A stretch of 64,000 bases of DNA from Linanthus parryae (lineage: Eukaryota > Streptophyta > Magnoliopsida > Ericales > Polemoniaceae). Position 1 is the first letter of the stretch. Each line of letters starts with the position of its first letter. Positions 20,690 to 32,092 of the stretch are shown here, piece after piece. Location: assembly GCA_023055425.1 (NCBI GenBank), contig JALGPY010000003.1, positions 67,192,991 through 67,256,990 on the forward strand, written 5' to 3'. The notes beneath the pieces were generated by a model that was not told the origin of the DNA, made no database searches, and saw only the letters and a list, made by a program, of their open reading frames with translations. The translations under genes and the position numbers were made by a program.

Positions 20690-22448
20690 ATGCAGGAAAC
20701 TTCTCCACCATCGAAGAAAATCAAGAAGGGGAAGGAAGTTCATGAAGCTGGGTCCGAGTCTAAATTTGGAACAGAGACAGTATTGAAAGATAAGGAGCAG
20801 GGGAGTAAAGATCAAGGTGATCAGTTAATCAAGAAGAAGAAAGAGGTTGTTGCAGAGAAGGAGTCTAAGGCAGAGAAGAAGGGTGTTCAATCTCCAAACG
20901 GAAAGAAGCCAGAGGAAAAGAAGGGTGATCCATCTACTCAAGAAGAAGATAGTCAAACACAGTGCTGTGAAGACTAAGAATGCTTATGGACACGGTAAGA
21001 ACCTTCTTCCAGAGTCTTGGTATATAAATCCAGTGTTTAAGACTGTTTGGATGGATGATTATGCTTCTTCAAAGGTAGCCTATTGTAGTCTGATAAATGT
21101 TGAGTTATTAGATAAATTGGACATATACTACATTAGAAAGTTAAAAGATTCATCTACTGGAAAGATGTTGAATCCAACCTCTGAGCCTTATCCTAGGTTA
21201 ACTAGGTTGTTTTATCTGAATTTGGTTCAAGAAGTTGATGATAGTGATAGTTTTATATGTTGACTTCTAAAGTTGCTGGTGTGGATATAAGGTTAGACCA
21301 TAAGGTTTTTGCAAAATTCTTGGGAGTACCTAGGAAGTATAGGGTACAGGAACATCCAGATAGGAGGGAGTGCTTGGAGTTAGCCAAATCCATGTTTTTC
21401 TTGGAAGGTTCACCAACTGGACCCAAACAGTTAACACACTATGTGTTCAACTGTGAAGCCAAAATCATATTCTCAATTATCATGAGGTGTGTGGTACCAA
21501 GGGATAATTCTAAAGATTTGGTGACAGACAGGGTGTTAGTTCTGATGTACTTAATCATTGAAGGATTTGAAGTTGATTTGCCTACTGTAATCATGGAGCA
21601 TATGGTTTACTGTGGAAGTAGAACTAGGAATCACTCTTTGCCTTACGCAAATCTGTTACCACTGTTCTTTAAACACTTTGGGGTGCCCATGGAGGATGAG
21701 GAGAAGATTGAAAGTGGTTATGGGTTGGTTGTGAAGGATCACTTCAAAGGATTGGTGTTGTTCAGACTGCTAAGGGGAAGTGGAAATTCTATTCTGAGTT
21801 GTCTGCAAAAGAGTTGAAAGAGAAGGAGTACATCAAACCCAGAGCAACAACAACATCAAAGGCTTCTGGTAACTTGGATTTTTCTCAAGTTCTCGATAGA
21901 GTTGAGGTCCTAGAGGATGGTATTAAAGATCTTAGACAATGATTGTTTGATATGTCTACTGATTTTGTCGAGTTCAAAGGTTTGGTGACTTCAAAGTTGG
22001 ATGAGATAATCAAAGGTTTGAACTTTGAGAAGATACCATCTGCTGAGTGTAGAGACACCAGTATTGATTCAGATGAAGTCCTTGCAGAAGTGCTGAAGAA
22101 ACATAAGAAGAAGAAGGTTCCAATAGTTCTTGCTTCAAAAAAAAAATGTTTGAACAGACAGATGATGAAGCTGGTGGTGAGGAAGCTGCTGAGAAAAATA
22201 CTGCGACAGTTGAAGAGGTAATAGTTGAAGTGGTTGCTGATGTAGAGGTTGAGAATGTAGAAGCACACGATGAGAATGTGGATGAACAAGCTGAGCATGT
22301 GGAAGAGCAAGCTGAGATTGGTGAAGAATCAGATGCAGAAACAGCAGAGGAAGAGCAGGTGGAGACTGAAGACAAAGACAAGGGAAAAGCTCAAAGTGGA
22401 AAGAAGACTGCTACGAAGAATGCTGGTGCTAGAACCTCAAAGCCTTGA
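20690..22448 (+). pseudogene. Element E extra ORF after pol (putative plant transposon-type domain plus acidic coiled coil)
   Basis: This is not a pol domain. It starts MQETSPPSKKIKKGKEV with a lysine- and glutamate-rich N-terminus (20690-20977). A globular part across frame changes near 20940 and 21257 contains ESWYINPVFKTVWMDDY, VAGVDIRLDHKVFAKFLGVP (21272-21330) and RNHSLPYANLLPLFFKHFGV. This recalls the 'putative plant transposon protein' domain found in accessory ORFs of plant retroelements. The C-terminal part (21943-22448) has a heptad-like stretch (FVEFKGLVTSKLDEIIKGL) and an extremely acidic repeat (EQAEHVEEQAEIGEES). It sits where other Sireviruses carry an env-like ORF, but I see no signal peptide or transmembrane segment. 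The function is unknown. Confidence 0.6.
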
Positions 22449-22803
22449 AATATCTTCTTTCTGATCTTTTCTTTCTTTATCTCTTTCAAAGTCCCGAAGT
22501 CTTTTTATTTTATTTTTCTTTCAAAAACCTCTGAACAAGATCCTATATTTCATTTACTCTTTTGATAAAATTCAAAAAGGGGGAGAAGTATATGTGATTT
22601 ATTTGCTTGGTTTTATGAGTTTTTGTAATAATTTGGATGATGTTGTCGGATACTGGTTTTTATTTATGCTATCAGTTTGTTTTGATATATCTTTGATGTG
22701 TTAAATATGTTGTAAGATGCTGATTTTATCCTGTTGAGTTTTAATGTTGACATTGAGTTGCATGATATCTTCGAAATCAATAATATTTGTTTTGTCTTTC
22801 ATC

Positions 22804-22814
22804 GAGGGGGAGAT
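22804..22814 (+). other. Element E polypurine tract
   Basis: GAGGGGGAGAT lies directly before the 3' LTR, the expected primer for plus-strand synthesis. It fixes the plus orientation of the element. Confidence 0.85.
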
Positions 22815-23209
22815 TGATAGTTCAGGCTCATGAGTTTGAATGAGTTTACAAACTCAGGGGAATTTTTATCCTTTATGATGAAAGCCACAATATCAGAGAC
22901 ACTAAGTCTCAAAGCTCCAAAGCTATGAGATATTGTAGTGTTTATGCTATTATATTGTTTCTAACAGTTTATGTGATTGCATGCTTGGATATTGGATTGA
23001 GTGATGAGTGTATCATTCAATATTTTCTGTTGAAAATATTATTGAGTCTATGATTACATTGTATAAGTCTCGCAAATTTCAGGATTCAGTTTTAAGTTCA
23101 AACTTGTGAACTGGCAATCAAAGCTCCAAAGCTTTGAGATTGCTTTATGCTCTTAACTGATGAACTGGATAATGAGTTATTATAACTCCTTATCATGTTA
23201 TTTATCTTG

Positions 23210-23306
<97 letters not shown>

Positions 23307-24317
23307 CATGTGGCTATTTATATTGAATTTTATCTAAAAAAAAAATAGCTAGGGTTTATGTATGAACTGTGTGTCTAACAGGTCAGATTTTGTACCTATT
23401 TTGTCTAGATTTTGTTTGATCTTAGTTGCTGAGTATGTGCAGGTTTGTTGGCCGTCCAAACGTGCCTAAAAAAACTTTATAGCTATCCAAGCATAGTTGT
23501 TGAAAGAAGCATATCAGGGGTGAGGATTTGTAGGAATTTGGTTCCTAAAATCTCTCAAGTAGTTGCAGGTTGTTGATAAAATATGGAGTTTGAATTTCAA
23601 ACAAGAGAGACACAGAGAGAGGCTGATCAACAGAGAAATTGAAGAGAGCTTCATATCATTCAAGCCATTCAACACTGCAAGAGAAGAAGAACATTCATCA
23701 AATATGAATAACACTTCCAAGCTTCATTTGTTTATCTTTTTTGTGTTCTTCAAACTGTACCGAACTTTTATTATTCAGTTTTATTTTCTCAACCTCACAA
23801 ACATAGAATTTTAGTTTTTCAAGTGAACAACCAGAGGTTCTTATTGTTTCAACAAGTTGTAGCTGTTACTAGATAGGTTGGGAACCACAAGTTGTATAAG
23901 TGTAAGGTAGCTCACTTAGACTTTAGATCGAGGGCTAAATCTGGGTGATTAATAAGAAGTGTGTTGAAATCCTGGAGGGATTAGATCCCTCAGGCAGAGA
24001 CTAGGTCCAATTGTGACTGAACTCTTTAAAAATCCCTGTGTTCTTGATTTTTACTTTGTTGCTTTTCATTCCTATTGCTATTCAGTTCAGAACAGATAGC
24101 TCCAAAGCTTTGGAGGATTTCCTATCTCAAACCTTTGAAGCCTCTGATAGTTGTAATTGTGTCTCAAGCTATTCAAACCTTTTCCAAAGCTTTGATATTT
24201 CACTTGCACATTAGCTTTAAGTTTTCAAAGGCTAATTTTGAGAAAAAGTTTCCATACTCTATTCAACCCCCTTCTATAGTATTAGACCCTGTTGTATACT
24301 TGAATTACAAACTTTCA
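22815..24317 (+). repeat. Element E 3' LTR
   Basis: 1,503 bp, homologous to 13562-15109 and ending ACTTTCA. It carries CAAAGCTTTG-type palindromes (near 22915, 23127, 24103 and 24190) and a CA array much longer than in the 5' LTR. Confidence 0.9.
23214..23308 (+). repeat. (CA)n microsatellite in the 3' LTR
   Basis: About 40 CA units followed by a few TA units. It produces a spurious Thr-His repeat frame. Confidence 0.95.
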
Positions 24318-24322
24318 GATTC

Positions 24323-25949
24323 TATATATGAGAATGGGCTAAATACATATGGAGCTTAATAAATTGTGCTTGGATTACATGGAATCAATAGTTAAATATC
24401 TAACAAATAGACATATAGATATAAGTGCCAAGGAGAGATAGAGGAAATGGATGAAAATAAGTTGTACCGTACTTGTAGAGGAGATACACACTTCTTGGCA
24501 GCAATTCTCTAATTCATAGAGGAAAATATGAGTCAGTCGTACGAAATGGCAACATGTACGTCCTATTTATACTAGTCAGACTAGGGAAACCAATGGGATA
24601 CACGTGGTTGTACGGATGCCCCACAACCCATTATGATGGCGACGTACCCCAAATTTTTGGAGGACTGTCACGGATGACGTCAAACCTAGTATAAAGAAGA
24701 TGGTAGGACAAGTCGGCTCCACAACACGTACTGGTTGCATCTAGGGCGGAACCCATATGCACCAAATCTTATTCCCGCCTCCAAACCACTAGAAACCATG
24801 GCTTCCGTGCGAAGTGACGAGATGCGAGGGAACTTATCTCATGATCCTTCCAAGTGCGAGGTAGCATGATCTGGTTCTTTTTGGAGCACGGCTGTGAGGA
24901 CACCTATAAGTTGATGAGCTTCGCGACCCAGCGTCTCACTTTTGAATGTCTACGGTTATTGTGGCAGTGACCCAGTGTCTCACTTTTGAAAATCTACATT
25001 TATCCCCTTGCGCATGGGCTGAGCTTCGCGAGGATCGGGCACACCTTGCAGCCCCCTGGTCACGTCCTTTAGAAAAGTCGCAGGAGCCATGTACGTGCCG
25101 CAGTCCCTAGTGATTATGATTCATCAGTGATGTGTGGTTCCTACGTAGTAGGTTTGTGGGAAACGGGCATCCGTAGTGGTTACGTGCTATTTCTGATAGC
25201 GTGTATGTTTCCCTATGCTGGATTTGACGATAACTTACTGATATTTGATCGAGCGTGCTTTGGGAGATGTGGCTGATTTGTAGAAGGCGGGTAGACATTT
25301 ATGACCTTTTGGGTTTCACTTTTCATAATTGAAAACTTTCGGTTGATGTATTTTGATAGTGGTGGTGAGCTCTTGAGATGTAGTAACTGCCTCGTTTTGA
25401 CTGTCTTTTCAAAAAGAAGACATTTGGCCTTGGTTGCAGGGTATTAGGAGGGTTGAATTTTTCCGATAAAAGCAAAGGCCCTGTTGTCTTCTAACTTTTT
25501 ATCAAAACCTTTAGAGAGAATTATTATAAAAAATATTTGATCTCGAAGTGAGAGAGATTCGTCAGATCACACAAGTTCTTCCCTGGTTGTAACCCGAGTT
25601 CTTTTTGGGCTCCATTTGGTGTCGTTCTTCATAGGCCTTTGTCTGCACATGTATTTTGGCACATAAATCCCTTTTTCCATGAGCGACTTTTTTTTAATGC
25701 TTTCTAGGGTTTCAAAATCGAACTTTATTTCTGGGGTTTTTGGAGATGTTCATGGTATTTGAATCCTTTTCGTGACTCTTCCGGAGGGGTTTTTGTTGGA
25801 ATATTGTTGAAATTTCTTCTTCTGGTGGTTGATTTTGAATTAGGGATTTGATTTATTTTTTCTCATTTTCTTCGAAACACATAGATAGATCTTATTCTAG
25901 TTTTTTGCATTATTGCATCAAATGAAAAATTTTCTTATGCGCGCTGTAA
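24323..25949. other. Unassigned sequence upstream of the PMD remnant
   Basis: No complete frame is seen. A short direct repeat built on gacccagygtctcactttt lies near 24926-24946 and 24968-24988. TATA-like tatttatac at about 24565 and frequent CG-containing motifs suggest an old LTR or transposon flank, but no termini were found. From about 25640 onward it may be the leader or first intron of the PMD region. Confidence 0.35.
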
Positions 25950-26648
25950 TTTCAGGGGCAAGGCTTTGTAGTTCAACAACGCAAATTATTACCATTCCTT
26001 GGTTCGCATTCTGAAGGAGCATGTTGTGGTTGTGAGATTTCTGAAGAGGAGCATTGGGCGGTGTTAGAGAGTCACGACATCCATCGCCTTGCCACGGAGT
26101 TTTTATTTATTCATATTGTTAGGTCGAGCATCGGTCTTACTGTGGAGGTATTGAGTATCTGAGATGTTTATGGTGATCTTCTTAGGCGCTCTGGAACTTA
26201 TGACGCGATAGAGTCTAACAAAGGGTAAAAAGTTTCAAACAATCCTGAGATCTTCGGATCTCTCATGTCACGATGGTTCCCCGAAATGCATACCGTCCAT
26301 TTTGCCGAGTACGAGGCTTGTCCTACATTAGCAGACGTGAATATGTTGTTGGAACTCTCGATCCAGGGGAAATAAGATCCCCTCGCGGGCCTTGATTATG
26401 GGAAGGAAATAAGTCTGTTTAATGCCATGTCTGGAGTGATGATTGATATGATCAAGGTTAGGACTTGATGGGTTAAGAAGAGTGCTAATGCTGACAGTGA
26501 CACGCCAAAGGCTCTTGCTGCCCCAAAGCCCAAAAAAACATGGAGAAACTGTGTCATGCATTTCTTTAGGGACTATGCTCCTAAGGATGTTGTGTCGGCG
26601 TGTGTTAAGGAGCGTAATTCCACCTATGAGATGGGAGGGGCCATTAAC
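25950..26648 (+). pseudogene. Plant mobile domain (PMD, MAIL/aminotransferase-like) protein, N-terminal part
   Basis: Successive frames contain TEFLFIHIVRSSIGLT, MSRWFPEMHTVHFAEYEACP and TLADVNMLLELSIQGK, the W/F-P-x-T-x-x-F-x-x-x-E-x-x-x-T-L-x-D-V-x-x-L-x-x-L layout of the plant mobile domain. MFFRDYAPKD-like charged sequence follows. In-frame stops (for example after ELSIQGK) make it a pseudogene. The coding sequence is cut at 26650 by element A and resumes at 53349 in the same orientation. PMD proteins occur both as host MAIN/MAIL genes and inside plant transposons. I cannot tell which applies here. Confidence 0.65.
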
Positions 26649-26650
26649 CA

Positions 26651-27093
26651 TGTTGGGTTTGACTTTAATCATTTTTGGTTACAACTTTGGGTCCAAGGAA
26701 AAACAAATAAGGAATAAATTAAAAGGCAATGTTAATGAAAAATAACGAAAAAAAATAGGAAACAAATTAGTCAAAGACAGCCGCCACTAGGTAGTGGGGT
26801 GTCTTTGGCACAAGTAGTATAAAGGAACTTGTTGTGCCTTGGTTTGTTCATGGGTCAGAGCAACACTAGCACATAGGCAGAGAGCTTTCAAAGCATTAGT
26901 TTGTGAGTTCTTTATTTGTGCGTGTGTTATCAGTTTGTAATCGGGTTCAGGTTTGTTTCTCTCAATAAAATCGGGTTCGGTTGTGGAGTAGCTAGTATTC
27001 AAACTAGCGATCCACGTTAAAATTCTTTTCTCTTGTTCTTTATTTGTTTATCGTTCTTGCTTGATACCCGGATTCATCCGTTGCATTGTAACA
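26651..27093 (+). repeat. Element A 5' LTR
   Basis: 443 bp, TGTTGGG...GTAACA, almost identical to 52902-53343. It is followed by an initiator-Met primer site. Confidence 0.92.
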
Positions 27094-27096
27094 AAC

Positions 27097-27108
27097 TGGT
27101 ATCAGAGC
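27097..27108 (+). other. Element A primer-binding site (tRNA-iMet)
   Basis: TGGTATCAGAGC three bases after the 5' LTR. Confidence 0.92.
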
Positions 27109-27139
27109 TCGGGCCAGGTTAGGGTTTCAAGAAGAAACG

Positions 27140-27910
27140 ATGTCGGGTACTATGAAGATCGAGAAGTTCAGTGGGAGAAACAGTTTCAGTCTGTGGAAGA
27201 TCAAGATGAAGGCGTTCTTGAAACGCGGTGATCTTTGGCTGCCTATGGCGTCCAACAAAGGCAACGTGGACACAACCACATCGGCGTATATGAAGATGGA
27301 GGAGAAGGCGCACGCAACGATCATGTTGTGTCTGACGGACAACGTGATCACCGGTGTCGCAGATCAGGAGAAGGCGACTACTTTGTGGGTCAAGTTGGAG
27401 GAGCTTTACATGAATAGATCTGTGGCAAAGAAGTTAATGCTCAAGTAGCGGCTATTCGGGTTGCGAATGTCTGAAGGTACGCAAATTAGTGATCACTTAG
27501 ATGTTCTGAACACTATTCTGCTTGAATTGCGTAATAGTGAGGAGAAAATAAGTGATGAGGATGCGGCCTTAATTCTGTTGGTGTCGCTGCCTCCATCGTA
27601 TGAGGGTTTCGTGCAATCTTTCATTGGTGGGAAAGATACGATAACCCTAGAACAGGTCAGATCTGCTCTTCACACTAGGAGTCTGAGGCAAAAGGCTGCA
27701 GGCAATTCAAGTGACCATTATGCGGCTGGTTTAATGGTCAAAGCAGGAAAAGGTAAGGGATACAAGAGGTTTGCAGGATCCAGTTTACCACATGACGTTT
27801 GTGCCTACTGCAAGGAGAAATGTCACTGGAAAAGGGAGTGTCCCAAGAAGAACCATACAAATCTGGTTCTAGGTGGAGGGACCACCTCCGATGACGATCT
27901 TCTTCTCTGA
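27140..27910 (+). pseudogene. Element A gag (UBN2/zinc knuckle), one nonsense codon
   Basis: MSGTMKIEKFSGRNSFSLW opens a copia Gag with the UBN2 domain (ATTLWVKLEELYMNRSVA, SLPPSYEGFV) and ends shortly after a CX2CX4HX4C knuckle, CAYCKEKCHWKREC, near 27810-27852, then GGGTTSDDDLLL and TGA. A single TAG at 27446-27448 interrupts an otherwise continuous frame of about 256 codons. It stands where related Gags have KQRLFG, consistent with a CAG-to-TAG change. Because the element has no pol, this Gag was its only product. Confidence 0.88.
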
Positions 27911-28134
27911 GCCCCTTGGGGTAGATTTTGGGCTCCTGGCATGGATCATCTGGCGTGTGAGATCTCTGGCACGCGAATCGGGTTCTGGTTCTAGGCGCGA
28001 AAAGATTTCTGGCGCGCACTAGGTTTTTTGGGCGCATCTGAGGCATACGGGGCGCATCTGGCATGACAATTTGTGGCAATCGTCGTCGGTGCATCTTGTC
28101 TAGACGACATCTGGGCACTTGTCATGGTGCACTG

Positions 28135-29885
28135 TGACACAATCTAACCACAAGTGTATGGCCCGTCGTGTGTAGTAATATCCGAAAATCCGGGTTTGTC
28201 ATACCCAAGCGACTTGTCGTGAATCAATTAGTATTCTTAACTTTATGTGGGCAAGCAGTAGATATTGTTTTACTAACCTAGGAATTGAAATAACAACACA
28301 AGTATTTAAATATTAAGATTTAATATGGGAGAAACAACCAAGACACCTCGTTTGGGGGATTGTTAGGATTTTCTTGTTGACGACGTTCTACGATTTTTGA
28401 AACACAGACGAAATTCAATTTGCTAATCGAGCAATACTAACTCACCGAGTTACCAAGTGAGCATCCTATGCCTATGTTAGATTAAAACTGAGTTACCAAG
28501 TTCTAATTATCCCTAAACATGAGATGAATTCTACTCTAACGATCCCATTCAACGTAGCCGAGCTACCAAGCCTATGAACAGGTGATTGTTTGATTTTCTG
28601 GTTTAACATTACCGAGTTACCAAATAATTGTAAACTAAGTTCTAGCTAATAAGAGGTCTCCAATTAACAAGATGAGATGAAGATCACAAAACAATTATAG
28701 CAAACGTAAAATCATCAATTAGGTTTATCAAAACAGGAATCTCAATTCATAAAACGCATAATCAATGTAAAAACCCTAACCCCAAACTCGGGACCTGATC
28801 TAAGAAGTTTAGCTACGTATATTCATGATCACAACGACAAGAGTTTGTGTGATCATGATCAAAAACAAAGAAACGGAGGATAAAAGAGATCAAACAAGGT
28901 TTCCCAAGCTCCACGATGGTGTCCAAGCTCCAAGTTGATTTCCCATCCTTCAATATTGCGTCCCCCCTCTGAAAATATGACCTAATATGTCTAGAATACG
29001 TTCCCTAAGAGTCCCGGGTCAATTAGGAAAGTTTTAGGCGTCGTTTCCTTAGTTTTGGCCGCCTCTGCACAGTGTCTTCGTTCTAAGACTTTTCTCTTCG
29101 TACGAAGGCCTTCCCAGTTTGGGGCAGATAGCTATTCTGAGAAGACTTTTCAACCATCATAAAATTTTCTAAGTATGAAGTCTTCGTACTAAGACTTTTC
29201 TCTTAGTACTAAGAGACTCCTGAACAGCACAAAAACATCATTTTTCGACTCTTTTCCGATTCATTGCCCGCGCCTTTGCTTCCTTAAGGATATCCTCGAC
29301 CTCGAGACTCCTTTTATGCTATAAAACATTCCCAAATTTTGGAGAACCCTTCATTCATCAATTTATCTCGTCGAAAGGCGTGTTTGGCATTTCCAGATGC
29401 TTTTGACCGCGTTTTATCTCTTTGAGCATCCTTTTTGACATAACTTGTTCGTCCGAACTCCGATAAATGTGATTTTTGCACCTTTAAATTCCTTTTAAGA
29501 CGTAGACTTCATCCATGTAGAGATATTCCCGTTTCCGGATCATTTTCTCGTTTTTCTCAATTCTTGCCCAATATTTGGCGAAAACATCCAAAACGAGCCG
29601 AATTCGTCTTTTCTACTATTCCGAAGATCGTTTCTTATCTCCACTTGATTCCTGCATACGTAATTCATGTCAAACAACAACACGAACACTACCGCGAAGA
29701 TCAAATGTGATAAATTATCAAAATCATACTCAAAACCATTAAGAAACGCCCGGATTGTACATTTAAGCTCAAAAACGTCCAAACTTTTCTTCATATTTTG
29801 GCTCAAATCTTGTCACTTTGCACCGAAAGACACAAAAATAACAATATAAAGTTTACGTAGGATAACTCTTATTATGGAGTTATCA
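28135..29885 (-). repeat. Element B 3' LTR (left)
   Basis: 1,751 bp, ending TTATCA on the plus strand. It has four copies of palindromic CTTCGTACGAAG-like words between 29074 and 29215. It is homologous to 42516-42664 plus 51102-52710. Confidence 0.9.
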
Positions 29886-32087
29886 AATACCCCCCCACAC
29901 TTGCCATTTGCGCGTCCCGAGCAAAGTCTCATCTACTGCATCTAACTGTCTACTAGCCAACTAGACTCAAACGGCTCTAAGATGACTCAAGACACTACCA
30001 ATGCAGCAAGATGATGCAAATGCAAATCTAGACTCGATCTTAAACACATAAAAGCTTTTAAATTCTTTATTTTTGTGAGATTAGAAAATTTCAATACACA
30101 TAGACTAGGTGCTCATGGAGTGATGAAAGAGTTAGGCAAGAGGTGTGAGCTACAACTAAACTCGACAACAAGTAATTCCCCATATTTAGTATAGAAAGCT
30201 TAACTTTACTATAAAGAACAACCTACCTATTCATATGTGTTGATAAAAATAAGAGGCTAACCAAGGCTAAGCCACATTCATAGTCCGAGCTCCTATTCCA
30301 CTAATGGTCAAATATGATGAGGCTTAAGGACAAAAATGATATAACTTTTATAAAGCAACAAATCCTAAAGCGTCACATAAACTCACCAAACCCCATATCT
30401 CACACACGCTCACCTTGATGATAGGAATCCATAACCCGAATCTCAATGACTCCGGCCCTCAATCCCCTCAAACCCCGGTATCATGTCAATCCCGTGGCCA
30501 TCAAAGCGAATGATATGCAAAAACTCATATTTGTCTTCAGTTTGGAATTAGGAACTTTCACCACTCGTTTTCCAATAAGCATAATTGTATTCTTTCTTTA
30601 TTCCTCTCCTTTTTTCATGTCTTTCCTTTTTTTTTCTTTTCTTTCTATTTTTTTTTTCTTTTTTTTTCAATAAAACACCAATAATCCATAAAAAATATAC
30701 GAGTTGTCCTCTTCAAGAATCAAGTAGTATAATAATGTCAGGGGAAGGAAATAAACAAATCCGTAAATAAGTATCACAATAATAATTCATCTTCCCCTAA
30801 CTCCATGAAGCGCATGATGCCACAAACCGTCAACGTCAAAGCGTGTATGGGGGTGGAGTCATCAATTCACAATCTCTATGTCCGTAGTCAAATGTCGACA
30901 CCCCGCACTAAACTATAGTCATGTCCCCCTCTCAAATAGTCAATAGAATATGTCACGTGTCTAGTCCAACCGAACCTCCTACACCAAGATGATAGAAATC
31001 CGATACCTAGCACGATCCACGAATTAAGTACAACCAACCCATTTCGTGCGGATTAGATGTCACACACTCAGGCTCTCCACTACTGTGTCCATGGTGTAAT
31101 GACATGGAGCACCGCCACACCTCAATGTGCAAGCCAGCTCACTCACCCATCCCCTCGTAGATATCCAACGAAGCATATGCGCTCTGCAGAACTCACAAAA
31201 ATATGTAATTAAGCACTCCCTCAACTAACCCCCTCAACTATTGCTCCCTCGTGACGCTCTAGAAAGGTAATTCTAAATGATATATGATGAATGCCAATAA
31301 TCATGTCCCCAGGTCAAAATAGCTAACAATAAATCCAAGGATCAATTAGGGTTTACTGGTGGTCCTACAAGGTAAGATCTAAAAGAAGTGAGTTCTCTAA
31401 TACACATCCTCGCACAGCTGTTCTGTGTTCCACTACGAGGCAGGCTGGCGACTACCTAAGACGGACAACATGAACGTTCGACTTTTTTAGCAAACACCAA
31501 GCTCAACACTTTTAAGAGAAAAACAACACACACTTTAACTTTTAAAATTTAATTTTAGTTTAAAAATAGGTAGGCATTCCCTTAATGAGATTTTCTCTAT
31601 ACTTACTAGGGGGAACTAAAAATGTCACTCTCGGTCAAAATTCACACCCTATGCCTAAAGTTTTCACATCCACTAAATCAACCAAGTCTATGCTTCTTTC
31701 AATTGCCTTTTCTCAATTTTTTTTTCTATTTTTTTTTATAGATTTTCAAAATATCCTAACTCTATATGCAAGTCTTAGACTCGAAAAAAAATTGACACTA
31801 CACAACTCAACTCTTTTTGGTGGGTAGACTCAATTATGTAAACGTGCAAACAGTATAACATCTACACTACACAATACGACAATATAAGTAAAAACACAAC
31901 ATAAACCACAACACTAACTCACAATACAATCTAAACACATCCTAACTGGCTATGCAAGACACTATGGCTAGCAAACAGATAAATCACCCCCACACTGAAT
32001 TCTTCGTTGTCCTCAATGAATTTAGAGATCAAACATAGGACTCAGCAATCAAATGCATAGGCCAGTAGATGAGATGGAGCTATGACA
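29886..32087 (-). other. Element B internal region, polypurine-tract side
   Basis: No pol domain or credible protein was found in either strand. The polypurine tract GTGTGGGGGGG (minus, 29890-29900) adjoins the LTR. The sequence has T-rich tracts (30600-30670 and 31715-31740). ACACACTG-like words near 31985 are similar to the PPT-proximal region. Confidence 0.6.
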
Positions 32088-32092
32088 TACTT

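Larger units (their letters stand above)
13562..24317 (+). mobile_element. Sirevirus-like Ty1/copia retrotransposon (element E), decayed
   Basis: A 10.76-kb element with 1.5-kb LTRs starting TGATAGTTCAGG and ending ACTTTCA, an initiator-tRNA-Met primer site after the 5' LTR, gag-pol in copia order (gag, protease, integrase, RT, RNase H), an extra coding region of about 1.8 kb after pol, and a polypurine tract before the 3' LTR. The target duplication is gattg (13557-13561) versus gattc (24318-24322), 4 of 5 matching. Length, long LTRs, two zinc knuckles in gag, the downstream ORF and repeated palindromes around the LTRs fit the Sirevirus group. The group assignment is by architecture, not by a tree. 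Confidence 0.9.

Noticed and set aside
23160..23348. Thr-His repeat protein
   Set aside because: A translation of the CA microsatellite in element E's 3' LTR.
27097..27108. tRNA gene suggested by tRNA-like words (also 15112, 37110, 42492, 49660 and 57883)
   Set aside because: These are 12-18-nt primer-binding sites beside LTRs; no cloverleaf is present.
29074..29215. CRISPR-like array of short repeats
   Set aside because: The repeated words are palindromic and irregularly spaced within an LTR, with no uniform spacers and no cas genes; this is plant nuclear DNA.
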